64,000 bases of DNA from Argyresthia goedartella (taxonomy: Eukaryota; Arthropoda; Insecta; Lepidoptera; Argyresthiidae). Shown here piece by piece: positions 51,257 through 61,469 of the stretch (its first letter is position 1; each line of letters starts with the position of its first letter). The position numbers and the translations under genes were made by a program. The notes under the pieces were generated by a model. That model was not told the origin of the DNA, made no database searches, and saw only the letters and a list, made by a program, of their open reading frames with translations. The stretch lies in the NCBI GenBank assembly GCA_949825045.1, contig OX463813.1, positions 5,828,001-5,892,000 of the forward strand, read 5' to 3'.

Positions 51257-51610
51257 ATTAGATTTAGTAAATAAAGAATATTATTTTCTAAACAATGATT
51301 TTATACAACTAGACCTATATGACAGTTGGATTGGCGCTTTTTTACTTTTAAAGTTGCATGCTTTATACACATAGTGTTGTGAAAATCGATTAAGTAAAGT
51401 CGAAAACACATCGATTCAATTAGAAAAATAGCTAGGTGCATCGAAAAATCGGTTCTATCGATCAATAATTAATATGGGAATGGGTATTATGCGAATAATC
51501 GTATTCGAATGAATTGGCCAACTGCGACTACTACAATTTTTTTTCTCCCATAAAGCGGCAGCCCACCAACTGTCATGTTGGTCTAGATGTCAAATCTATA
51601 TCGTAGAATT
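51257..51610. other. Spacer, nothing recognised
   Basis: AT-rich with several ATCGATT motifs at 51390-51470. No gene. Confidence 0.45.
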
Positions 51611-51860
51611 GAATCATTTCATGAAATAGCCAACCATTGATTGATCATTTCATGAAGTGGCCAACCATTGATTGATCATTTCATGAAGTGGCCAACCATT
51701 GATTGATCATTTCATGAAGTGGCCAACCATTGATTGATCATTTCATGAAGTGGCCAACCATTGATTGATCATTTCATGAAGTGGCCAACCATTGATTGAT
51801 CATTTCATGAAGTGGCCAACCATTTCATGATATAGTCAATTATTTCATGAAATGATCAGA
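51611..51860. repeat. 31-bp tandem repeat with TTCATGAA core
   Basis: Seven starts of CATTTCATGAAGTGGCCAAC at 51615, 51646, 51677, 51708, 51739, 51770 and 51801 (period 31), then two shortened units. Each unit has the palindromes TTCATGAA and TGATCA. A related single unit lies near 52043. Confidence 0.95.
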
Positions 51861-51884
51861 ATTAGGAAAACATGCCTTTTTTAA

Positions 51885-52030
51885 AAGCACTTGTATTGAG
51901 TACTACCTGTTTTTTTGTGCTATACATGTTGAACTAACACGAAGACTATTCGGGGGCTTTGCTGCGCTCGCCCCCTTAAGTCTTCACCTAAGCCTAAATA
52001 TTTCTTCGTTCAATGAAAGTTGTCATTCTG
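51885..52030. repeat. Dispersed repeat E (partial)
   Basis: TAACACGAAGACTATTCGGG...GCTGCGCTCGCCCCCTTAAG matches the reverse of 43240-43310. Confidence 0.7.
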
Positions 52031-52164
52031 CCTTGGTTGGCTATTTCATGATATTGTCAATTCGACGATATTGTTACGAAATAGATATATAAGGGCTTAG
52101 AGGCAAATCGCCAACAACATCTGGTTAAAACAGAACAACAATTACTTATGAACTCTATTTGATA

Positions 52165-52375
52165 CGGGAAATATTTTCCTGCACATCAAAGATACTGATT
52201 TGCACAGCAAATATCTAAGCAAAATACTGCGATATATATAGCAAAGCTCCTTTATCCTTCGTGTTAGGTTAAACATGTAAGAACAACAACAAATACCTAA
52301 AAAATAAACTTAAGTACACATTAAATATTTAAAACATAAAAAGTGTTTTTGTTGAACCCTTTTTGATGGGAAAAT
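52165..52375. repeat. Dispersed repeat E (partial)
   Basis: TGATTTGCACAGCAAATATC, CCTTTATCCTTCGTGTTAGG and CATGTAAGAACAACAACAAA match the other E copies. Confidence 0.7.
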
Positions 52376-52545
52376 CTGTATGTTTCATATGTTTGATACT
52401 AACCATTTAAATCCCGAAAGAGTATTTCTGTAGAAACTGTTTACATCTTGAATATAGAATCGTGATTGGCTGTAATATCCCTGGAACGTGTAAAAATTAA
52501 AGATAAAGATGTAAAAATTAAAGATTTGATGAAATATAGGTTGTA

Positions 52546-52725
52546 AGGGTTCCGTACCCGAAGGGTGCCAAACGGCACACTATTACTAAGCCTCGGCTGT
52601 CCGTCCGTCCGTCCGTCTGTCACTGTCGGACATCGTCCGTCTATCTCATGAACCGTGATAACTAGACAGATGAAATTTTCACAAATGAAATTCGGTTGCC
52701 GCTATAACAACAAATTCTAAAAAAA
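52546..52725 (+). repeat. Dispersed repeat D, copy 8 (truncated)
   Basis: Begins AGGGTTCCGTACCCGAAGGG and breaks off at CAACAAATTCTAAAAAA, where a reverse copy starts. Confidence 0.88.
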
Positions 52726-52727
52726 AA

Positions 52728-53120
52728 ACGGTCAAGTGCGAGTCTAAATCGCGCACGAAGGGTTCCGTACCACCGTTCAATGGAAGCGATGGTGTGGAGT
52801 GAATAGTTTGGATTTTACACAGCAAAATATTGTTTACAAAGTTATTGGTGCGGTTACTTTCACACTCCATGTACGTAACCAGGTGCATCCATAAGTTTGT
52901 ATGTGGTATTGAAAGAATTGTTGTATGGGAGCCCCCTTAAATATTTCTTTTATCCTGTTTTTTAGTATTTGTTGTTATAGCGGCAACATAAATACATAAT
53001 CTGTGAAAATTTCAACTCTCTAGCTAGCTAGGTTCTTGAGATACAGCCTGGTGACAGACGGACGGACAGCGAAGTCTTAGTAATAGGGTTCCGTTCTTAC
53101 CCGTTGGGTACGGAACCCTA
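52728..53120 (-). repeat. Dispersed repeat D, copy 9
   Basis: ACGGTCAAGTGCGAGTCTAA to GTTGGGTACGGAACCCTA. Close to copies at 24243 and 50846. Confidence 0.9.
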
Positions 53121-53380
53121 AAAACAGAATTAAATATATATATATATATATATATATAAATATATATAAAGCTCCCATACAACAATTCTTTTAATGAATG
53201 CACCTGGCTACGTACATGGAGTGTGAAAGTATAATTATTATAATACCAATAATTTTGTAAACAACATTTTGCTATTTAAAATCCAAACTATTCACTCCAC
53301 ACCATCCCTACCCTTGTATGGTGGTGCGGTACGGTAATAGGGTCCCGTTTTGAACCCTTCGGGTACGGAACCCTAAAAAG
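53121..53380 (+). repeat. Dispersed repeat D, copy 10 (rearranged)
   Basis: Starts inside the element (AAAACAGAATTAAATA), has a TA run at 53131-53160, continues to CACACCATCCCTACCC, and ends with CGGGTACGGAACCCTAAAAA in the opposite sense. A recombinant of two copies is likely. Confidence 0.7.
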
Positions 53381-53524
53381 ACATGTAATTGATGTTAATA
53401 ATGTTAATAGCGATGAGGTGGTATCATTATTTCTACGCGACTGCGCGCGCCGGTAACCGACAAGGAAACAATGTGAATGAAAAAAAAAAACCTGTGTCGC
53501 ATCTTTTTTAAGGCGTTTTAATAA

Positions 53525-53785
53525 TAATAATAATAATAATACCTTTGACATCATTTTACACACATTGATCTAGCCCCAAACTAGGATTCCCTGTATCTTG
53601 GGCACTAGACAACGATACACATACTTATATAGATAAATATTATACTTAGATAGATAAACAACCATGACTAGGGTACAAACATTCGTTCTCATCAAACAAA
53701 TATTTGCCCCCACCGGGACTCGAACCCGGGACCCCTGGTTTCGTAGGCAGCGTCACTGCCGACTCGGCCATTCGGGTCGCCGAAG
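53525..53785 (-). mobile_element. SINE-1 copy 8 (full head)
   Basis: AAT-repeat tail at 53520-53541, the family body, then B box and A box in reverse (GGGACTCGAACCCGGG and CACTGCCGACTCGGCCATTC). Confidence 0.93.
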
Positions 53786-53999
53786 GGCACTTGTCCGTCA
53801 ATAAGTTACTCGTCTAAGGTCTCCTCCCTTGGTGGACCTTGAACCAATTGAATCCAACACTAGGCATGATTGCCCCGTTCTAAACTTAGGATTTCACTAA
53901 GACTGAGACTATAGAACTGAGAAACCATAAAACAAAGGGTACAAAATGCCTGCGCTCGTTTTTGTTTTAATGTCCCAAGAAGGGCAGATATTACGCCAT

Positions 54000-54800
54000 T
54001 CTTGAAAAGGATATTCTTAAAATGGCCGCACGACGAGGACTTCACCTGGCCTGCACCGCGCAAAAAACTATCAAGCGTAAAAAAACAATATATCTGTATG
54101 AGAAGATCAGATGGAAGAGAGATATCCCCCATACACACTACACCCGATCCAAATTGCTGAACTTGATGGTGATCCCGCAAAGAAAAAACGCGGGGTCAAG
54201 AGATGGATTCTCATACAAAACTGCCAAAATATGGAATACACTGCCGCCACCCCTAAGAGAAAATATGTCTACAAACACATTTAAACTAAATTTTTAATAG
54301 TAGTTTATGTGACTGTTACATAATGGAGGGCATTAAAACTCGAGAGTGGGTTTATGAAACGAGCCGAAGGCAAGTTTCATAATAATATCACTCGAGAGTT
54401 TTAATGCCTAATTATGTACAGTTACATACACTAGTTTATCTACACACATATCATAAGCTCTCTTTGATGTGTTCAGGAACCGCATGTTTGACCGGCATTG
54501 TGGCTCTGCAGTTGTTTAGCTTATTCTGTAGCACCAACTTCACGCAGGCGGGCGTCGGCGTTCGAAATTTGAATGTCAGTACCAACTTCACAACAAACTA
54601 GGGGCGGCACGCAGTCGGGCGTCGGCGTTCGAAATTTGAATGTCATAATATGTAGAAAAACTACACATTATGGTCATAATGTGTAATTTTTCAGATAATA
54701 AATGAGTTTTTACCAAGTAGTTTAACATTATGCTGATCGTAACGTGCGGTTTTTGTACGCAGTAAAGAGGGTTTATAATACGTTTGTAGATAAAAGTTAT
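54000..54800 (+). pseudogene. LINE ORF2 C-terminus and 3' UTR
   Basis: 54022-54297 ends with THYTRSKLLNLMVIPQR, then DGFSYKTAKIWNTLPPPLRE and TNTFKLNF before a stop. H..TR...L..P..R......FSY..AK.WN.LP...R is the signature of the end of CR1/L2-type ORF2. The 3' UTR (54301-54800) matches the reverse copy at 7920-8290. It carries an extra palindromic insertion (about 54328-54412). Confidence 0.82.
54304..54435. repeat. Compound hairpin in the LINE 3' UTR
   Basis: Arms TTATGTGACTGTTACATAAT...CATTAAAACTCGAGAGTG and CACTCGAGAGTTTTAATGCC...ATTATGTACAGTTACATA (about 43 bases). An inner stem (TGAAAC...GTTTCA) surrounds GAGCCGAAGGCAA. Confidence 0.88.
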
Positions 54801-55952
54801 TAAAATCGCAACAAAATTTCTAGCATTCCCCCCCTTATCCCCCCCCCCCATATACCCTCGCTCTACATCCCGCTTCTATTAAAAAAAAACTTATTATGAA
54901 TAAGATTGCAATATTTTATTTTATTTTTACTTTTTAAATACGCACAGTATTTTTTTATTTTTTTTTATTGTACTTGTTTTTTATACATTCATAAAAATCA
55001 TTTCCCACTTTAAATTTACTATGTCATTTATTTTTACCCATTCTATGTAGTTACTTTATTACGTTAAGTTCCCATTCTGTTAATTTTAATGATATATATG
55101 TTAGTTTTTAGTTTAATTATATTATAATTTATAATGTAAGGGACGGTCTGAAAATAAGCGCTGGGAGCAGCACATTACGATAATTTTTGAATTGCCCCCA
55201 GCAGATGCTGAGACCCTTCCTATTTTGCCTGTATAATAATTGCTTTTTTATCTTGTTTTTTTTTGTTTGTTTTTTTTTGGCAAAATAAATACTTTTTTCT
55301 TTTATTTTTTTCTTTTCATAATAGGTATCGTGTAGGTAGGTATATTTGTTTATGTACTGACTGACAACTGAGTCACAGACATGCAGTACAGTATGATTCT
55401 TCATAAACTGGACAAATTAAATAGGGTTAAAGAGGACCCTATTTTAGCGACAAAAAAATGTTTAAAAAAATCCCAACTCCTTATTTTTTTTACAGCCATT
55501 TCATTATAAATTTTCGTGAACCATGCACCAATTGCAAAAAAAATATAACTTCGGACTGAAAGGGTTTGTCGTAGTCAAATCAAGTGGATTGTAATGATGA
55601 AGAGCAGGCAGTACTGTCAGTTACAAAAGGTGCTGAAAAAGTGTTAACTGCTTACTAAAATTACACTTTGTTTTTGAGCAATTGTGATTTTTCGACCAAT
55701 TTTTTTTAGTAATTGCAGTTTAATTCAGAATTTGGTCCCCAAAAAAGGACTATGTTATGACGAAATATTATTTTCCATCTTATTAGCTTTCAAAAAGCAC
55801 CTACATTATGTTTTTAAGTGTTTTTTTTTTTATAAGACCGTGATACCCTTTTTTCACTTTTCGAAACTAAGATTAACCCTAGCCTAATGATACTTCCAGT
55901 GGATTCATGAGGTGAGATAAATAAAAAAAGAGTGTGCTTTAGACCACACAAC
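54801..55952. other. Low-complexity AT-rich spacer
   Basis: A C-rich run (54826-54849) is followed by long T/A-rich sequence. Open stretches at 55129-55404 and 55684-55887 are Lys/Asn- or Phe/Leu-rich and look like composition effects. Confidence 0.5.
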
Positions 55953-56149
55953 TGAAGTAAAACTTCTTTAGCTCTAATGCTTCAAAAATACGTCTCCGGC
56001 ACTGTGTCTGGCTATGAGAGGAAGAGAGAAAGAAATCGTGCGCGCGCACCTATCGTTCGCCTCGCCCGATCACACTTTTCGTAACGCTCTCGTCCCGCAT
56101 TCGCCAGCTTACTCCCCAAGTCAAGCGTGCGTAAAGAAGTTTTACTTCA
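55953..56149. mobile_element. MITE with 18-bp inverted ends
   Basis: TGAAGTAAAACTTCTTTA at the left and TAAAGAAGTTTTACTTCA at the right are perfect inverted repeats. The ~160-base core is GC-richer (GTGCGCGCGCACC palindrome at 56039-56051). No clear target duplication was seen. Confidence 0.85.
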
Positions 56150-56540
56150 ATAAATCTAGACCATCAATGTCCCCACGAGGCGACTTTTTCCGAATCTGAC
56201 TTCAGGATCACAATTGGACACCCACCGGATCCCCAGATATCGATTTTTAAGCAAATCGGACCAGTAACTAAAAATATCAAAATGTGGACATATATCATCA
56301 TCTTCATCATTTATATTATTTTGAGCCACCTGGGCTGGGTACATGCCTCTTCTCTGTCCAATTTATTTTAATCCGATCCACGGCATCGATTGGTGGAATA
56401 GCAGCCTAAGCTCGATTATTTGGTATTTAGTAGCACAGATACTTCAATCGAGTTTAAAATCGATAGCAGTATTAGTTCTCAAAATAGTTTAGAGCGGCTA
56501 GTTGCCCGTGCCTTCCAAATCGCAACCAATCTGTGACATC
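56150..56540. other. Spacer, nothing recognised
   Basis: No gene or repeat family supported. Confidence 0.45.
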
Positions 56541-56807
56541 AAAATGAAAGTAACTAAAATATACTAGCCTAGATTAAGCCACATCCGTGTTTTGTTGGGA
56601 ACATAAGACAAAACACTGATGTGGCTACATCTAGGCTATTTTAGTTACTTTCATAGTGTCATGTCCTATGCTTTCTTTTTGTGCGGGAAAGCAGCGGATA
56701 TTCAAAGTATTTTCATTTTACAGAAAAGAGAGATTTATATTCGAGAGATTTATAATTTAAAAGGCACCGACTCCTTAAGAGAGCTTTTTAAAGAAATCGA
56801 CATATAC
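56541..56807 (+). pseudogene. Family A LINE fragment with inverted 5' end
   Basis: 56619-56807 reads YFSYFHSVMSYAFFLCGKAA, IQSIFILQKR, then DSLRELFKEIDI, the post-RT module of family A. Immediately before it, 56541-56595 is an inverted copy of 56605-56655, so the 5' end is duplicated in reverse. The coding sequence stops at a TA where the Tc1 element begins. Confidence 0.8.
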
Positions 56808-57244
56808 TACTCAAAAGAAAATAGGGGCCACTAAGTATTTTGATTGCTACGTGAAAAATATAGTAAACAGTAATGTATATTTATTAAAATAACATGTAAC
56901 AAGGCTTTTGTTTTAACTTATGCTAATAACCATTTAATTGTGTAGTCAATTGTTTCACTTATTTAAATTAACATGAAATTAGTCCATTGTCAACAGCAAA
57001 AACTAAACAGAAACTCTTTGCAAAACAAAACAAAAACTGACACAAGCTGTTTTTTTTAATGGTTTAGTAACGGGTGTGTCCTCCTCTCCTGTTTTCACAC
57101 TCCTAAAGCCTTGAATGCATACTCTCGATTAAGTATCTGATGTTTTCATCAGGTATCTCTTCCCACGCACGTTTCAGAGCATCCATAAGCTGTTGCTGGT
57201 TGTGAACTTCTTGCTCATGCTCCCTAACCCTTCGTTTTAATTCA
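56808..57244 (-). pseudogene. Tc1-type transposase C-terminus and 3' end
   Basis: Minus reading of 57240-57063 gives QQQLMDALKRAWEEIPDENI, RYLIESMHSRL, a stop, then ECENRRGGHTRY and the true stop. W..IP...I..LI.SM..R......GG.T.Y is the end of Tc1-family transposases (DDE cut-and-paste enzymes). The DDE core is absent because family A sequence replaces it at 57245. The outer end (56808: ACTACTCAAAAGAAAATAGG) is the likely inverted terminus, sitting at a TA. Confidence 0.82.
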
Positions 57245-57480
57245 AAATCAAATCAAATCAAAAATCATTTATTTCCATAGGATGTTGTTACATCACTTAG
57301 ATCCGTCATTACATTTTTTTGGGTGAGTTCACTAACCCAATGGCGGAATCTGTGGAGAAGAGCTCACCGAAGAAACTCCACAGTCGTCGCATCTTTTGCG
57401 TTTCCTTTTTTAAATAAAATATTGTCAAATTACAAAATGAATGCTAATTATATATCGAAACAGCCTGTTACTTAAACAAT

Positions 57481-58197
57481 CTATTCCCATGGACATCTGT
57501 CCTCTAAGTAATCAGATATCCTGTAGTAACCTTTTTTATACAATTTCTGTTTTATTATTATTTTAAACTTGTCTAAAGGTAAGTTTTTAATATCAGTAGG
57601 GACCTTATTGTAATAGCGTATACAATTGCCTTTAAAAGAATTACTAATTTTATGTAGTCGGCTTACATAAGCAACCAACTTGTCTTTATTTCTAGTATTA
57701 AAATAGTGTATATCACTGTACTTCTGAAAATTAGTTATATTTCTTTTTACATACACAAGATTGTCATAGATATATTGAGACACAAATGTCAGAATATTGA
57801 TTTCTTTAAACTTTTCCCTCAGTGACACTCTAGGCCCTAATCTATAAATTGCACGAACAGCCCGTTTCTGCAGAATAAATATACTATTAGCATTCGCAGC
57901 GTGACCCCACAATAAAATACCATAGGTCATTAGACTATGAAAGTAACTAAAGTAGACTAGTCTAGCGGTGTCTACATCGGTAAGAGCTCTAATTTTTTTA
58001 ACTGCGAACGCTGCCGAACTCAGTCTGTTCGACAATTTATTTATATGAGGATCCCATTGTAGTTTGGCGTCTAAAGTAATGCCCAAAAAGACAGTCGACT
58101 GCACAAGGTCCAATTTTTGTACTTTTATAAATATGTCTATAGTTACCGGGTTCACATTGGGTAACACGAATTTAATACATTTAGTTTTCTTTTCATT
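57481..58197 (-). pseudogene. Family A ORF2 C-terminal part
   Basis: About 239 codons: TKCIKF...VQSTVFLGITLDAKLQWDPH (thumb), YFSYFHSLMTYGILLWGHAA, LQKRAVRAIYRLGPRVSLRE, then FKGNCIRYYNKVPTDIKNL and KGYYRISDYLEDRCPW. It is the reference for the truncated copies at 18710 and 31348. It was severed from its RT by the LTR insertion at 58202, and the frame is unchanged on both sides of the insertion. Confidence 0.9.
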
Positions 58198-58201
58198 AAG
58201 T

Positions 58202-59161
58202 TGTAACGTACTACCTCCTTGACCATATTGGCTACTGGCGGATTAGCCAGTTAAAAACTAAAACTATAAAAATTCGGAAATTCGGGTCTGGAATCTCGTC
58301 TGGCAGCTGATTGTTTTTTTGAGGCAGACATTGTTTGAGCTCTGAAACGTGAGGTTGTATCTTCTGCATCAATAATTTTTAAGTCACGCCTTTAGTTGCG
58401 GCGATGGGCTAGTCCCTTTAGTACTGTAATGGAGCTGAATGTTTAGTTGCTGTAAAGTGCAGTAGTTGATTTGAAAATTCCCTACTATCCTCAATCCATG
58501 GGTAAGCATTGGTTCGTAGTTAGTCTTTCTTATTTTCGTGTATTTTATACTCTCTATGTATTTCCCTTTTCTATACAGTGTCTATTGGACTGCGGCACTC
58601 TTAGATCCTAATTACCCTAGGGCCCTCGTCGGAAGTCTCCGTGTGGGGAGCCGTCGCCTGATAGCTGGGCGCTGTAGCGCTTTTGTATTCCTATCATTCA
58701 CACTGGTCTCTTTCCAGGGTTCCACGCTGAGGAGTAATATCCTCCTGGCGCTAACGGAGCTCTGAATCGGTTCCACGCTGAGGAGTAATATCCTCCTGGC
58801 GCTAACGGAGCTCTGAATCGGTTCCACGCTGAGGAGTAATATCCTCCTGGCGCTAACGGAGCTCTGAATCGGTTCCACGCTGAGGAGTAATATCCTCCTG
58901 GCGCTAACGGAGCTCTGAATCGGTTCCACGCCGAGGAATAATATCTTCCTGGCGCTAACCGCATGATCACTTGTTGACGTCTGGAGAAGTGGACCAGTCG
59001 GATTGAGTTTACCAAGGAGCTGAAATCTACAAATTCCCGGCGAGTCCCTATCCAGCGTTTCAACTATATCACCAATATTCGACTCACGACCTTGTGATTA
59101 ATAAATGTATCTTGAGCCTGCCAATAATCTCTTTTGGTCAGGTTAGAGTCTTACTGTTTCA
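58202..59161 (+). repeat. Left LTR (960 bp)
   Basis: TGTAACGTACTACCTCCTTG to GAGTCTTACTGTTTCA. Contains a 51-bp tandem repeat (58718-58962) and AATAAA at 59100-59105, about 60 bases from the end. Confidence 0.95.
58718..58962 (+). repeat. 51-bp tandem repeat in the left LTR
   Basis: Units start at 58718, 58769, 58820, 58871 and 58922 (GGTTCCACGCTGAGGAGTAA...). The last is shortened and diverged. Each has an AGGAGTAATATCCTCCT hairpin. The 51-base period keeps frames open on minus, giving long repetitive ORFs that are not considered genes. Confidence 0.95.
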
Positions 59162-59162
59162 A

Positions 59163-59180
59163 TGGCGCCCGGATTAAGGG
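59163..59180 (+). other. Primer-binding-site candidate
   Basis: TGGCGCCCGGATTAAGGG directly after the left LTR. The TGG start is typical of tRNA-primed LTR elements; the tRNA was not identified. Confidence 0.65.
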
Positions 59181-59662
59181 AATATTGGTGATAGAGTTTT
59201 ATGTCTGGTCAGAGTAGTTAGGCCATAAGAGCGCCGTAGAACGCTTGATTTCTTTCGTAGCTTGTATATTTTGTTGTGTTTATCTTTGTCTGACAGGAGT
59301 ATATTTGATCGTTTATCTGGGTACCTACCTCATTTCTACATTATTTATGGTCGCACTCTGACGGCCGTTGTCATATTATAAATGTTGATAAATATTTTCC
59401 TCCAAATTCTCAGTACGAAAAATAAATTAATAAATTGTGAAGATTTTAGTAGGGAAACTTTTCGGACTATTAAATAATAAATAAGGTTAGTGTTTAACGG
59501 CCGATTTCTCGTACATTTAATCTGTTGTTGACAGTCCTTTATCAATTTCAGCTGTCAAAACGGTAGATCAATGGCTTGATTTTGTACCAGAAACCGGGCG
59601 TTAGTCGTGTACTCTGCTTACTTTTATGTAAATTTGTACAGTTTACTAGATAGGTGGTAAAC

Positions 59663-59851
59663 ATGACGTTTCCTATAAAATATCTGTCGCTAAATAAGGC
59701 TGAATTGGAGTATGAGGTTGAGCTTCGAGGAGGTACATGTTGGTGTATTTCCTGTAATATTCTATCCACCATGACCCATCTGTCTGTCTTAGAGCACCTT
59801 CTGTCTGAAGATAGGCTGCGACAGCGTTCTGTCTTATTCAATAGTAGTTAA
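59663..59851 (+). pseudogene. Gag N-terminal remnant
   Basis: 62 codons with YLSLNKAELEYEVELRG, a pattern I recognise from the start of insect Ty3/Gypsy Gag proteins, then SEDRLRQRSVL before a stop. The sequence between is unlike Gag. This suggests descent from a Ty3/Gypsy-type parent by internal deletion and decay. Confidence 0.55.
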
Positions 59852-60505
59852 CGATTCTTTTATGTATGTAATAAGTATTTTGACTCTTGTATTCTAAAAA
59901 CCATCTATATCTACAGCTATGTAAAAGTCCTTTATTGTGTAACGTTACTCTGCAATGTCTGTTACTTTAGCTTATGGCCTCTTGAACTATAATTCTCTAC
60001 TTTTTTACTCTTTGTTGTAGAATAGATATTCTACTCTATTATTATTTTCTGTACCCACTAACGGTGCAGGAAGTCTTGAACACTTGAGGGAGCTGCCCCT
60101 CATGGTGTTATTCTGCGTTACGATAGTAGCTAAGCTATCGGGGCGTTTATGTACTAAGGTTCTTATTTTAGTTCAAGGGATCTTGCTTATTTTTCAACTT
60201 CTGACAGTTAGTCTGGGTGTGCATTTGGCTATAATAATGGCACCCTGTGTGTAAGGCTGTGTTTACACGATGTTAGTGTGAACTCTTGTATGAACTTAGT
60301 ATGAATTCTGATGTCTGATTGTTGGTACGAATGTGTGATGTTGGTATGTAGTTGAGCTAGACTGTTAGTTATATATTTCTCTGACATTGTAGATGGCGAG
60401 CTTTAGAGAATTTTATCTTAAGTAGTTAATTTGGTAAGTTAGTTTAGTTTAGTTAGTATCTTAGCGGATTTTATCAGGTAAAATCCTACCCAAACAAGAC
60501 GGGTA
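59852..60505 (+). other. Non-coding interior of the small LTR element
   Basis: No open reading frame of note and no pol motifs. The sequence before the right LTR (CAAACAAGACGGGTA) is only weakly purine-rich. A short inverted repeat GGATTTTATCAGGTAAAATCC lies near 60467-60487. Confidence 0.6.
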
Positions 60506-61465
60506 TGTAACGTACTACCTCCTTGACCATATTGGCTACTGGCGGATTAGCCAGTTAAAAACTAAAACTATAAAAATTCGGAAATTCGGGTCTGGAATCT
60601 CGTCTGGCAGCTGATTGTTTTTTTGAGGCAGACATTGTTTGAGCTCTGAAACGTGAGGTTGTATCTTCTGCATCAATAATTTTTAAGTCACGCCTTTAGT
60701 TGCGGCGATGGGCTAGTCCCTTTAGTACTGTAATGGAGCTGAATGTTTAGTTGCTGTAAAGTGCAGTAGTTGATTTGAAAATTCCCTACTATCCTCAATC
60801 CATGGGTAAGCATTGGTTCGTAGTTAGTCTTTCTTATTTTCGTGTATTTTATACTCTCTATGTATTTCCCTTTTCTATACAGTGTCTATTGGACTGCGGC
60901 ACTCTTAGATCCTAATTACCCTAGGGCCCTCGTCGGAAGTCTCCGTGTGGGGAGCCGTCGCCTGATAGCTGGGCGCTGTAGCGCTTTTGTATTCCTATCA
61001 TTCACACTGGTCTCTTTCCAGGGTTCCACGCTGAGGAGTAATATCCTCCTGGCGCTAACGGAGCTCTGAATCGGTTCCACGCTGAGGAGTAATATCCTCC
61101 TGGCGCTAACGGAGCTCTGAATCGGTTCCACGCTGAGGAGTAATATCCTCCTGGCGCTAACGGAGCTCTGAATCGGTTCCACGCTGAGGAGTAATATCCT
61201 CCTGGCGCTAACGGAGCTCTGAATCGGTTCCACGCCGAGGAATAATATCCTCCTGGCGCTAACCGCATGATCACTTGTTGACGTCTGGAGAAGTGGACCA
61301 GTTGGATTGAGTTTACCAAGGAGCTGAAATCTACAAATTCCCGGCGAGTCCCTATCCAGCGTTTCAACTATATCACCAATATTCGACTCACGACCTTGTG
61401 ATTAATAAATGTATCTTGAGCCTGCCAATAATCTCTTTTGGTCAGGTTAGAGTCTTACTGTTTCA
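60506..61465 (+). repeat. Right LTR (960 bp)
   Basis: Same length as the left LTR. The 51-bp repeats are at 61022-61266. Differences noticed: ATATCTTCC/ATATCCTCC in the last unit and CAGTCGGA/CAGTTGGA. Confidence 0.95.
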
Positions 61466-61469
61466 AAGT

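Larger units (their letters stand above)
58202..61465 (+). mobile_element. Non-autonomous LTR retrotransposon
   Basis: Two direct LTRs of 960 bases each (TGTAACG...GTTTCA) enclose 1344 internal bases. Target duplication AAGT is perfect (58198-58201 and 61466-61469). A PBS-like TGGCGCCCGGATTAAGG starts one base after the left LTR. The interior has only a short Gag-like remnant and no pol, so movement would need proteins from another element. I noticed only two differences between the LTRs. Confidence 0.95.

Noticed and set aside
58389..58440. Repeat C arm inside the small LTR
   Set aside because: Only TCACGCC and GGCGATGGGCTAG resemble C. Too short to distinguish from chance.
58612..59063. 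Long repetitive minus-strand ORFs (105 and 121 codons), repeated at 60916-61367
   Set aside because: They arise because the LTR tandem repeat is 51 bases (17 codons), which keeps frames open. They run antisense to the element.
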